33,363 nt of DNA from Bacteroidota bacterium. GTDB lineage: Bacteria; Bacteroidota; Bacteroidia; JABEUT01. Shown in pieces: positions 1 through 8,761 of the stretch (positions within the stretch are counted from its first letter, which is position 1; each line of letters starts with the position of its first letter). Both the position numbers and the translations under genes were made by a program. The DNA lies in NCBI GenBank assembly GCA_013285655.1, contig JABDHI010000026.1:4825-38187 (forward strand), read 5' to 3'. The notes under the pieces were generated by a model that ran no database searches, was not told where the DNA came from, and saw only the letters and a list, made by a program, of their open reading frames with translations.

Positions 1-2700
1 CAGTAACCGAAGCAGAATTGGTATTGCCCGATAATCCGGTAAGAGGAGCCCAAGTATAAGTTAAGCCAGCCGGAGATACCTTACATACTTTGCCTGCTAC
101 ATTTATAGTAGTACAAGTATTAGGACATAGTTTAATAGTATCTGGTAAGCAAAGAATTGGTAATGGTGCAACTGTAACTGTGCTTGTAGCAGTTGCAGTA
201 CATGTGCCTAAGGTACCTGTAACATTGTAAGTAGAAGTACTAAGTGGAGTTACTGTGGTGCATGCTGTAGTTGCACCGGTGTTCCACACATAAGTGGTTG
301 CACCCTTTGCGCAAATACTTGCACTGTTGCCTAAGCAAATAGTATCAGATGTTGCAGTAACTGTTGGGGTAGGAGCAGTTTTAATGAATGGCTCAATTTT
401 AATTGAACAACCATATACATCACCAACGGTTAGTGTATCGTAACCTACACATAAGTTAGTAGGACTGGCAACAGTTTGTCCGCCCGGTGACCAGCTATAT
501 GTGTAAGGCGCACCATAACCACCAATAGTTACAATAGCAGACCCGGTACAGGTTCCGGCACAAGTAGGCTTGGTAAGATAAGTATAAGTAGGGCCAGGGT
601 AAATCACAACAGTAATTGTTCCGGATTTAGAGCATCCAGCTTTATTGGTTGCTGTAACCGTGTATGTAGTTGTTTTTGTAGGACACGCAGTAACCGAAGC
701 AGAATTGGTATTGCCCGATAATCCGGTAAGAGGAGCCCAAGTATAAGTTAAGCCAGCCGGAGATACCTTACATACTTTGCCTGCTACATTTATAGTAGTA
801 CAAGTATTAGGACATAATTTAATAGTATCTGGTAAGCAAAGAATTGGTAATGGTGCAACTGTAACTGTGCTTGTGGCAGTTGCAGAACATTTACCCACCG
901 TACCTGTAACCAGGTAAGTGCTTGTGCCCAGAGGGCTAACATTAATACATGCTGTAGTTAAGCCTGTATTCCATGAATAAGTAGTTGCTCCGTTAGCACA
1001 AATTTGAGCTACGCCGCCTTGGCAAATAATCTCTGATGTAACAGTAAGTGTAGGCGAAGGAAGAGTTGCTACCGTTGCTGTTTGGGTAGTTATGCAGCCG
1101 TTCCCATCGGTAACTGATAATGTATAAGTGCCCGGACATAAATTAAAAGCACTGGTTGTTGTGGCACCGCCCGGCGCCCAGCTATACTTAAGCGGACCAT
1201 TACCACCGCTAATAGTAGCCGTAAGCGAACCTGTACATGAATTGGCACAAGTAGGTTTACTGGTAATGGCAATTGTAGGATTAGGATACACATATATTAC
1301 TACCTTTTTACTGGTAGCACACCATGTAGTATTATTAGTAGCTGTTAAGGTGTATGTAGTTGTTTTGGTTGGGCATGCAGAAACCACCGATGAAAGTAAA
1401 TTGCCTGTTAAGCCGGATGTAGGAGCCCAGCTATAGGTTATGCCATTCACAGGTCCGTTGCATGTGCCACTGAGTGAGGCGCAGGTATGCGGGCATATTT
1501 TTACGGTATCAGGTAAGCAAAGAGTTGGTAATGGTTCTACAGTAACTGTGCTTGTAGCGGTTGCTGTACATGTGCCTAAGGTACCGGTAACGTTGTAAGT
1601 TGACGTTGTAAGTGGAGTTACTATTGTACATGCCGTAGTTGCACCCGTGTTCCACACATAAGTGGTTGCACCCTTGGCGCAAATGGTAGCATTGTTGCCT
1701 GCGCAAATAGTATCTGAGGTTGCTGTAACTGTAGGAGTAGGAGCCGTTTTAACATACGGCTCAATTTTAATTGTACAGCCATATACATCAGTAACGGTTA
1801 GTGTATCGTAACCTGCACATAAGTTAGTAGGACTGGCAACAGTTTGTCCGCCGGGTGACCAGCTGTATGTATAAGGTGCACCATAACCACCAATAGTTAC
1901 CGTCGCAGATCCTGTACAAGTTCCTGCGCAAGTAGGTTTGGTAAGATAGGTATAAGTAGGGCTGGGATAGATAATTACAGTAACAGTACCCGTTTTACTG
2001 CAACCCGTAACGGTATTTGTTGCAGTAACAGTATAGGTAGTGTTTTTAATAGGGCAAGCTGTTACAACATATGAGTTTATGTTGCCCGATAAGCCTGTTG
2101 CCGGAGCCCAGCTATATGTTAAACCAACCGATGATGCTTTGCATGCTTCACCTGCTGCATTTAAAGAAGCACATGTATTGGGACACAATTTAATAGTATC
2201 TGGCAAACAAATTGTTGGCGCAGGTAATACGGTAACCGTGCTTGTAGCGGTTGCAGTACATGTGCCTACTGTACCTGTAACCTGGTATGTAGATGTGGTG
2301 ACAGGCGTTACGTTCGTACAAGCTGTTTGTGCATTGTTGCTCCAGGCATATGTAGTTGCACCGTTGGCGCAAATGGCAGCACTTTTGCCGGCACAAATAG
2401 TATCAGATGTAGCTGTAACGGTTGGCGAAGGAATAGTTGTAATAAGAACACCCACTTCGGTTTTACATCCGTGTGTATCGGTAATGGTTAAGGTATCGGT
2501 ACCTGCACATAAGTGTGCTGTATTCGGGCTTGTGCTTGTTTGCCCGTTAGGAGCCCAACTGTAGGTAAATGGCGCTGTGTTGCCCGATACAATAAAGTTA
2601 GCGCCTCCGTTACATTCACCTGCGCAACTGCCGTGGGTTGTGTAAGTATAGGTAGGGCGATTGTATAAGCTAACGGTAGCCGTTGCAACACTCTTACAAA
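1..2700 (-). repeat. ~0.69-kb tandem super-repeats inside the adhesin gene
   Basis: The block at 1-190 recurs at 688-877 with about two mismatches, and diverged equivalents sit near 1377 and 2058, a period of 681-690 nt (227-230 codons). Each unit holds three modules: one with ATSDTIC, one with CLPDTIKLCPNTC, and one with KPTCAGTCTGS. The third module alternates: the copy near 370-600 resembles the copy near 1743-1970 more than the one between them, giving a second period of about 1.37 kb. Confidence 0.85.
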
Positions 2701-5700
2701 TTTGTGTGCTACTGGTAACTGTGTATGTAGTTGGTGTAGTAGGGCTTACTGTTATTGAAGATGTTGTATAACCGTTGCTCCAGGTATATGATGAACCGCC
2801 TGTAGCCGTTAAAGTAGCGCTTGTGCCAGGGCAAATAGTTGGAGATGTTACATTTATAACTGGCGGAGCAACAGATGTAGGGGCAGAACCCAGCATGGCT
2901 TTACATCCGTGTGCATCGGTAACAGTTACTACAACCGAACCAGGACATAATCCGGAAACATTTGAGGTTGTTGCACCGGTACTCCAGCTGTAGGTATAAG
3001 GGGCAGTGCCGCCGGTTACTGTAGCAAAAGCAGACCCGTTACAAGCATTGCTGCAAGTAGGTGCTGTGTTTAAACCAACACCCGGGTTCGGTACTACTGT
3101 AACCGTGCTTGTAGCGGTAGCGGTACAAGCACCTAATGTGGCTGTAACATTGTAAGTTGAAGTTGTAAGTGGAGTTACTGTTATACACGCAGTAGTTGCA
3201 CCCGTGTTCCACACATAGGTGGTTGCACCAGCGGCGCACATGGTGGCGCTACTGCCTGCGCAAATAGTATCTGATGCAGCGGTAACCGTAGGCGTAGCAA
3301 GCGCCGGTATAGAAAAAGGAACATCTAGTTTACAGCCATGGGTATCGGTAATAAATACGGTATCGTTACCCTTGCATAAATTGGTGCTGCTTGCCGATGT
3401 GCTTGTTTGCCCGTTTGTTGCCCAGCTATAGGTAAACGGCGAGGTGCTGCCAGATACATTAAAGGTGACAGATCCGTTGCATTCACCGGCGCAAGTACCG
3501 TGGGCCTGATAAGTATAAGTAGGGCGGTTATATAAAGTAACTGTAGCTATAGCCGTATTTGAACATAAACCACTATTGCCTGTAACTGTGTATGAAGTGG
3601 TGGTGGTTGGGCTAACTGTAACAGTTGCAGTTGAATCGCCATTGCTCCACGCATAGCTTGTTGAACCACCGCTTGCTGTAAGTGTGGCGCTTGCGCCCTG
3701 GCAAATAGTAGCAGATGTTACTGATATTTTAGGTGCAGAAATAGGGAGCACTTTAGTGTTCACTTTTACCTGGCATCCATTTGCATCGGTAACAAATACA
3801 GAATATAAGCCTGCACATAAGCCTGTAGCAGATGATGTGGTTGCTCCGCCCGTCCACAGGTATGTATAAGGAGTTGAACCACCTGTTACACTGGCAGTAA
3901 GTGAGCCAACGCAACTATTACTGCAGGTTGGTGTACCTGAAAGAGTAACTGCAGGAACATCTACGGTTATTGTAGTAATGGCTGTTGCTGTACAGCCGCC
4001 AAGTGTTTGAGTAACCGAATATGTTGTAGTTACAGTAGGATTAACTGTTATACTGCTTGTAGTTGCTCCGTTGCTCCACAAATAGGTAGCACCCGTAATA
4101 ACCGAGTCAATGCTTAATGTTGCGGCTGCACCCTTGCAAACCGTTGCAGAAGTGACGTCAATTTTAGGCGATAATGGAGAAAGTATCAATACTGTTTTGG
4201 TAATAGAACATCCATGTGCATCAGTTACCTTAACACTGTCGGTGCCGGCGCATAAGCCGGTGGCCGATGATGTTGTTTGTCCGTTATTCCACAGGTAAGT
4301 GTACGGTGCAGTTCCGCCGGTTACTGTTGCAGTTGCAGTAGCGTTGCACGAACCTGCACAGGTTGCTGTGCTTGAAAGGGCAATTACGGGTGCATCAATG
4401 GTTATGGTACCGGAAGCAGTTTGCTGGCAATTGCCAACCGTTTGTATAACGGTATAAGTAGTAGTTACTGTTGGGCTAACACTTATACTGCTTGCTGTTG
4501 AACCGTTGCTCCATAAATAAGTAGCGCCCTTAACACCCGCGCTAACCGTTAGTGTATTGGTTGCACCGGGGCACGATGTAACTGAGTTAACAGTTATAGC
4601 AGGCATTTGCGCCATGTTAAACGAAATATTGTCGAGCGAAAAATCGCGGCCACCTTCTGCCGGAGCGCCTTGTCCGAAGATCTGGATCTTAGCATGTGTA
4701 ACACCCGCTGGGGCTGTCCAGTTGTAACAAACTTGTGTCCAGCCCGGATAGTTTGGCCCGCATATATAGTCGGAGAAGAATGGTGTGTCGCCGTTTATTT
4801 GCATTGATACTACTGCTCCGCCGTAGCTATTGAATATGTCTGCATTTTCTATCCATGCACTAAATACATAGGTTGCACCCGGTAACACAGGTATGGTTTG
4901 CTGCCATGCCAGGCAGGTGTAGTTTGGTGTATTAAAAGCGGTACCCCAATAGTTAGGGCTGGTGCTGCTACATTTTAAACAATGATTTGAAGGGCAATCT
5001 ATAGCCATGAACCACGAACCGCTTTCGGCAGCATTGTTAAAGCTATAACTGCTTCCAATGCTTTGCGTGATCATGTATATATCTGTGAAATCACCATTGT
5101 TACTAACACCGGCAAGAGGTACTCCTCCAAAATTTTTCCAAAACCTCATATTAGGTGATGATAGTGCGTAGGTATTTATTGGCGCTCCCGGTGCTATGGT
5201 TGAAGCAACATCCGAACTATCTTGGTAGGTGCCGGCCAATGCCCATGAAGGTACCGTTTCAAAATCGCCGTTGGTAACCAGGTTAGGTCCACATGCGCTT
5301 AAGCCGCAAGTTGGTACGGTGCGGGCTCCGTAGTTTGCTTCATATAAACCAAAATGAGGGGCAGATATATCGCCCTTAGGTAAAAAGCGGACAGCCTTTA
5401 TATAGTAGGTTTGGCCGGTAGCCAGTTTCGATAGTTCAATATCGGGTAAAGTATCGGTTAAATTTATGCTGGTTTTTACTGCCGATTGTACCATGTTGAG
5501 TTTACCACATGAGCCACTATAAACTATAAGAGAGTCAATATGTACGAATGGGGTATCGGCTGCATTAATTGGGGTAGCTATCTCCACATCCATCATCGGC
5601 GAGGTTGCAACAAACGAGAACCATACCGCATTTACGTTTTGCGGGAATGAATAATCTCGGTACGAAGTTGTTTTAATAGTAACATTAGTAGCTCTTGAGC

Positions 5701-5782
5701 AATCAACTCCCTGGGCTTTAATTTTTGTGGTAAATAAAGCAATTAGCGATAGAGCGAATAAAGTAATTTTTGTGCCTTTCAT
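1..5782 (-). CDS. Giant secreted SprB-like repeat adhesin, C-terminus outside window
   Basis: I translated the minus strand by hand from the ATG at 5782 to base 1 without meeting a stop (~1,927 codons). The gene is absent from the ORF track because its end is outside the window. It starts with a signal peptide (MKGTKITLFALSLIALFTTKIKAQ, residues 1-24). A beta-rich region (~25-165) follows, then a carbohydrate-binding-like jelly-roll candidate (~170-390) opening with NLVTNGDFE and closing near FSLDNISF. From ~395 onward come 70-85-residue Cys-paired modules with SprB-repeat hallmarks such as GGTAPYTYLWNNGQT and GLCAGTDSVKVTDAHGC. From about residue 1,000 these form ~230-residue super-repeats. 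SprB of Flavobacterium is a T9SS-exported gliding adhesin, so a surface adhesin is the likely role; a C-terminal sorting domain should lie beyond base 1. The exact ligand is unknown. Confidence 0.9.
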   Translation of the reverse strand, partial: MKGTKITLFALSLIALFTTKIKAQGVDCSRATNVTIKTTSYRDYSFPQNVNAVWFSFVATSPMMDVEIATPINAADTPFVHIDSLIVYSGSCGKLNMVQSAVKTSINLTDTLPDIELSKLATGQTYYIKAVRFLPKGDISAPHFGLYEANYGARTVPTCGLSACGPNLVTNGDFETVPSWALAGTYQDSSDVASTIAPGAPINTYALSSPNMRFWKNFGGVPLAGVSNNGDFTDIYMITQSIGSSYSFNNAAESGSWFMAIDCPSNHCLKCSSTSPNYWGTAFNTPNYTCLAWQQTIPVLPGATYVFSAWIENADIFNSYGGAVVSMQINGDTPFFSDYICGPNYPGWTQVCYNWTAPAGVTHAKIQIFGQGAPAEGGRDFSLDNISFNMAQMPAITVNSVTSCPGATNTLTVSAGVKGATYLWSNGSTASSISVSPTVTTTYTVIQTVGNCQQTASGTITIDAPVIALSSTATCAGSCNATATATVTGGTAPYTYLWNNGQTTSSATGLCAGTDSVKVTDAHGCSITKTVLILSPLSPKIDVTSATVCKGAAATLSIDSVITGATYLWSNGATTSSITVNPTVTTTYSVTQTLGGCTATAITTITVDVPAVTLSGTPTCSNSCVGSLTASVTGGSTPYTYLWTGGATTSSATGLCAGLYSVFVTDANGCQVKVNTKVLPISAPKISVTSATICQGASATLTASGGSTSYAWSNGDSTATVTVSPTTTTSYTVTGNSGLCSNTAIATVTLYNRPTYTYQAHGTCAGECNGSVTFNVSGSTSPFTYSWATNGQTSTSASSTNLCKGNDTVFITDTHGCKLDVPFSIPALATPTVTAASDTICAGSSATMCAAGATTYVWNTGATTACITVTPLTTSTYNVTATLGACTATATSTVTVVPNPGVGLNTAPTCSNACNGSAFATVTGGTAPYTYSWSTGATTSNVSGLCPGSVVVTVTDAHGCKAMLGSAPTSVAPPVINVTSPTICPGTSATLTATGGSSYTWSNGYTTSSITVSPTTPTTYTVTSSTQICKSVATATVSLYNRPTYTYTTHGSCAGECNGGANFIVSGNTAPFTYSWAPNGQTSTSPNTAHLCAGTDTLTITDTHGCKTEVGVLITTIPSPTVTATSDTICAGKSAAICANGATTYAWSNNAQTACTNVTPVTTSTYQVTGTVGTCTATATSTVTVLPAPTICLPDTIKLCPNTCASLNAAGEACKASSVGLTYSWAPATGLSGNINSYVVTACPIKNTTYTVTATNTVTGCSKTGTVTVIIYPSPTYTYLTKPTCAGTCTGSATVTIGGYGAPYTYSWSPGGQTVASPTNLCAGYDTLTVTDVYGCTIKIEPYVKTAPTPTVTATSDTICAGNNATICAKGATTYVWNTGATTACTIVTPLTTSTYNVTGTLGTCTATATSTVTVEPLPTLCLPDTVKICPHTCASLSGTCNGPVNGITYSWAPTSGLTGNLLSSVVSACPTKTTTYTLTATNNTTWCATSKKVVIYVYPNPTIAITSKPTCANSCTGSLTATISGGNGPLKYSWAPGGATTTSAFNLCPGTYTLSVTDGNGCITTQTATVATLPSPTLTVTSEIICQGGVAQICANGATTYSWNTGLTTACINVSPLGTSTYLVTGTVGKCSATATSTVTVAPLPILCLPDTIKLCPNTCTTINVAGKVCKVSPAGLTYTWAPLTGLSGNTNSASVTACPTKTTTYTVTATNKAGCSKSGTITVVIYPGPTYTYLTKPTCAGTCTGSAIVTIGGYGAPYTYSWSPGGQTVASPTNLCVGYDTLTVGDVYGCSIKIEPFIKTAPTPTVTATSDTICLGNSASICAKGATTYVWNTGATTACTTVTPLSTSTYNVTGTLGTCTATATSTVTVAPLPILCLPDTIKLCPNTCTTINVAGKVCKVSPAGLTYTWAPLTGLSGNTNSASVT

Positions 5783-5847
5783 GTTGATTTTTAGATGAAT
5801 TAATGCGGTGCGAAGTAACCACTGTGCTTTCAATTGAAGCAGCTGCA

Positions 5848-5902
5848 ATGAGTAGTTAACAGGTTGTAATGAGTACTTAACGGGTTTGGATGAGTGGTTA
5901 AC
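5848..5902 (-). promoter_or_regulatory. Three 13-bp direct repeats at exact 21-bp spacing upstream of the adhesin
   Basis: The cores ATGAGTAGTTAAC (5848), ATGAGTACTTAAC (5869) and ATGAGTGGTTAAC (5890) begin exactly 21 bp apart, two helical turns, so all face the same side of the helix. They lie 66-120 bp upstream of the adhesin start codon. Direct repeats at ~21 bp are the typical arrangement for LytTR-type regulators, but the regulator here is an inference. No further copy was noticed in the window. Confidence 0.5.
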
Positions 5903-6027
5903 ATAAAATTTGGGACGGAAACGGGGTTGCAGGGTTTGATGCAATACCTTAATTAAATACTCGTAATGTATTGATTTACAATAAAGTTTGCGAATGTAGG
6001 CTTTTATTGGAATAGGGAGCAAGGTTT

Positions 6028-6174
6028 GTAGGATCTCTCACTTCGTTCGAGATGACAAAGGCCATTATATAATTAAAACAGAGGGAGGGGGGGGGCGGGC
6101 GAAGCCCGCACCCCCTCCCTCTCCAAAAATGGCGACACTGTCATCTCGAACCGCCGTAGCCGTGAGAGATCCTG
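6028..6174. repeat. Long palindromic intergenic element with G-run/C-run stem
   Basis: Outer arms pair GGATCTCTCACTTCGTTCGA with TCTCGAA...GTGAGAGATCC, and an inner near-perfect hairpin pairs gagggagggggggggcgggc with gcccgcaccccctccctctc around a GAA loop. This looks like the non-coding REP/MITE-like elements common in Bacteroidota. The rest of the 5783-6370 gap contains the 21-bp direct repeats and the protease promoter region, and no ORF I can support. Confidence 0.7.
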
Positions 6175-6319
6175 CAATGCAGACAGTGATAATGTTTTTA
6201 CGCTGCGTTTTATAGCACTTTTTTATTGGAACCGGGAGGGTGTCAGTAGGTTCTCTTTTAGGACCTTATCCACTTTAGGATAGAACAAACGACTTCATAA
6301 ACCCTTCACATTTAAGACG

Positions 6320-6327
6320 TAACTTTG
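6320..6327 (+). promoter_or_regulatory. Candidate -7 element for the 6371 protease gene
   Basis: TAACTTTG matches the Bacteroidota -7 consensus TAnnTTTG, 43 bp before the start codon. No convincing TTTG -33 element lies 19-21 bp upstream, so this is tentative. Confidence 0.3.
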
Positions 6328-6370
6328 AAGCTACCATATAACTAACTTGAATTAATCAAAAAAAACCACT

Positions 6371-7234
6371 ATGAAAATAAATTTATGTTTATTATCGATT
6401 TTGCTACTTGCAATAACTATCACTAATTTCTCTTGTAATGTTGCTAGTGCAAATGGTATTAACTCGAAAATGGCTGTGACTGATACAGCAATAATAAACT
6501 TATCAAGGCAAGCTTCTGTTAAGATTCTTGTATATGACACGAATAACAAACTAATGGAAGAAGGAACAGGTTTTTTCTTAAATGATAATATGACTATTGT
6601 TACATGTTTTCATGTGATTGGCTCATATAAAGTAACTAAAACAGCTACTGGGGTGAATGTGTCATGGGTTTCTTCTAAAAGTATAAAATGTGTAACTTAT
6701 AATAATGATACCATAGGATTAACTTGGGTACTGACCCGTAAAAACGAAAATGATGTTAATTTTCTTGAACATGATTTTGCGGTTTTAAAACTAGATAAAA
6801 AAAGTATTCATCCAATAAGATGGTTGAATTTAAGTAAGGACAGTAAAATATATGCTGGGGAAGAAATTTATTTTTCAGGATATCCGCTTAATTTACCATT
6901 GTTGAGTAATAATGGTACGGTATCGGGAATAGGCGAGGATAATATCTTTTTGCAAGCACCTTCAAACAATGGGAATTCTGGTGGAGCTTTGCTTGATTCT
7001 AAAGGAAATGTCATTGGGATTATCGATTTTAAAGCTTTGCAGCTTTCGATGGATTTTGAGAAATACATGTATGCTATTGAGCATGCAGATGGTGAGGTTG
7101 GTTTCTATCAGGGTGGGCTTGAACTATCAGGAAATCAATTTAATTATAAGCTTATAAGAACATTGAACGACAATCTTAATACTGGTATTGGGGGTGCCAA
7201 AAATGTAACTTATTTTAAAGAGTACTTACGTTAA
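6371..7234 (+). CDS. Exported trypsin-like (chymotrypsin-fold) serine protease
   Basis: This 287-residue protein has a hydrophobic N-terminal export signal (residues ~1-28; the NFSC stretch is a poor lipobox). A single trypsin-like domain of the HtrA/Do type follows. The putative triad is His81 in TCFHVI (usually TNAHV), Asp135 in EHDFAVLKLD and Ser203 in GNSGGALLD. No PDZ domain is visible after the catalytic core, which separates it from classical DegP/HtrA. The gene is convergent with the next one, the two stop codons being only two bases apart. Its codons look more A+T-rich than those of the subtilase/S15 pair downstream. A periplasmic or surface protease is likely; the substrate is unknown. 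Confidence 0.8.
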   Translation: MKINLCLLSILLLAITITNFSCNVASANGINSKMAVTDTAIINLSRQASVKILVYDTNNKLMEEGTGFFLNDNMTIVTCFHVIGSYKVTKTATGVNVSWVSSKSIKCVTYNNDTIGLTWVLTRKNENDVNFLEHDFAVLKLDKKSIHPIRWLNLSKDSKIYAGEEIYFSGYPLNLPLLSNNGTVSGIGEDNIFLQAPSNNGNSGGALLDSKGNVIGIIDFKALQLSMDFEKYMYAIEHADGEVGFYQGGLELSGNQFNYKLIRTLNDNLNTGIGGAKNVTYFKEYLR

Positions 7235-7236
7235 TT

Positions 7237-8577
7237 TTATTCCTTTATCCACTTTACAATCGAATTGTATCCGTTACAGGTATACTTTATAATGTAAAGT
7301 CCCTTGGGCCAGGTTTGGGTATTTAGTTTTAAAAGAGCAGAAATTGTAGTTCGTTCTTCAATCATTTTTCCATCGGCGGTATAGATCTCAATACTGCCTT
7401 TTATATTTTCCGGAAGGGTAATGTTCAGTTCATTTTTCCCCGGGTTGGGGTAAACTAAAATTGAGGGCGAGTTTAATATTGGGGAGAAACCGGTTAATGA
7501 TCCATTAATAAACCTACCGACAGAGATGGCATAAACCGCCGAGCCTAATGTATCGGTATGTATGGGGTTGTAATTGGCCTGTGCGGTATCGAATACAAAA
7601 CCAAGTGGAGCGTCATCAATAGTGTCAGTATACACCAATAAAGTACCATGGCCAATTCCGCTGGTAAGTGTCCGGCTATCCTGAAAGTGTGCCTGCTTAC
7701 CCGAACAATCGAAAACAGTTACACTATATATATGTCGTTTCTTTAATAATGCCTTGGCCGATGCTAATGATTTAGCTGGGAAGAATGCGGCGATTGTAGT
7801 ATTGGTTAATAATTGGGGAGATTTTTCAAATATCATCACATGTCCGTTAGATGATTGTGATTTTGAATAACCGAATGCCAGCACATCACCCGTTTGTGAT
7901 GAAGCAAAGCCACCCTGGCGAACACCATTATAGGTATTAATGCTGGTGCGCAAAACGTGGTTGTATTTATCTATTGAATCGGCTTCTACATTACCACAAA
8001 CATATTGCCAGCCGCTGCTAACCTTGGTTGGCAGGGTAGGGAAGCCGGCAGCAAATTCATAGGCTGTGGCTACATACCCTTTTGCCGCAAACGGAGAAGT
8101 GTTTACACCCCGAATGGTATTCATAATATTGGTATAGGCATTACCGGTGGCTGTTGTATCTCCGGTGGCGGAAAGTAAACGGGTTAAATATCCCACACAG
8201 TCAGACTGGCAATAGAACGAAGTATCGGCAGACTTAAAAAATATGTTGGGTATTTGCGTAGGCCATATTTTACTGAATACATTTATACCATATGTGCTAT
8301 ATAAGCTGCTTGCAATATAATAACCGGTAGTAGGATTCAGATAGTAATTATGTACATGGTATTTTAAACTGTAATAGGTTATGGTACTATCTTTTACTGT
8401 TGCGTTAGGGTAGTTTATGTAATGTTCATCTATTAAATAGGGCATGGCTATATCTTCTGCTGCTGAAATAACAGATGGATATATTTTGGGGTTATAACCG
8501 TGCAATAGGGTATCTGTTTGAGCCTGTGATGAGAGACCTACTAAGGCAAATAATGACAGTAAAAAACACTTTCCCAT
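7237..8577 (-). CDS. T9SS-sorted secreted protein with NlpC/P60-like catalytic signature
   Basis: The 446-residue product has a signal peptide (cleavage probably after SSQAQ, ~residue 20) and a C-terminal type A T9SS sorting domain from ~residue 370. The latter is recognisable by VYPNPGKNELNI, IYTADGKMI and WPKGLYIIKY. The middle is not a family I can name with certainty. It does show SDCVGYLTRLL (Cys127), TGDVLAFGY (229-237) and GHVMIFEK (His246), the order of Cys, GD-aromatic and His seen in NlpC/P60 and CHAP cell-wall peptidases. The gap between Cys and His is larger than usual. A surface-attached amidase or peptidase is the inference. It is transcribed divergently from the subtilase gene. 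Confidence 0.75.
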   Translation of the reverse strand: MGKCFLLSLFALVGLSSQAQTDTLLHGYNPKIYPSVISAAEDIAMPYLIDEHYINYPNATVKDSTITYYSLKYHVHNYYLNPTTGYYIASSLYSTYGINVFSKIWPTQIPNIFFKSADTSFYCQSDCVGYLTRLLSATGDTTATGNAYTNIMNTIRGVNTSPFAAKGYVATAYEFAAGFPTLPTKVSSGWQYVCGNVEADSIDKYNHVLRTSINTYNGVRQGGFASSQTGDVLAFGYSKSQSSNGHVMIFEKSPQLLTNTTIAAFFPAKSLASAKALLKKRHIYSVTVFDCSGKQAHFQDSRTLTSGIGHGTLLVYTDTIDDAPLGFVFDTAQANYNPIHTDTLGSAVYAISVGRFINGSLTGFSPILNSPSILVYPNPGKNELNITLPENIKGSIEIYTADGKMIEERTTISALLKLNTQTWPKGLYIIKYTCNGYNSIVKWIKE

Positions 8578-8761
8578 TCCTAAAACGATTTAAATGTCAA
8601 TGCAATTTAACAATTTTTCACATATTCAATCCCTCCCTTTATTGGTGCAATATACACGGCTATACCAACGCTGAGTACGGCTTTGGCTATGCAAAATGAA
8701 CGTATTCGCATAGTGCCTATTCGGTAAATTATAGTAACTATGCAGGTATAAATAAACAATC

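Noticed and set aside
1-2700. Repeat array as a CRISPR or satellite
   Set aside because: The repeats lie in one open reading frame with codon-sized periods and protein-level conservation; spacer-like unique segments are absent.
1128-3431. Plus-strand ORFs of 60-174 residues (e.g. 2040-2564, 1128-1436, 2775-2993)
   Set aside because: They are antisense shadows of the adhesin array; stop-poor antisense frames arise from its Thr/Gly/Ala-rich repeats, and they have no conserved features of their own.
8475-8699. Plus-strand 74-residue ORF overlapping the start of the T9SS cargo gene
   Set aside because: It is antisense to a well-supported signal peptide and runs through the divergent intergenic region.
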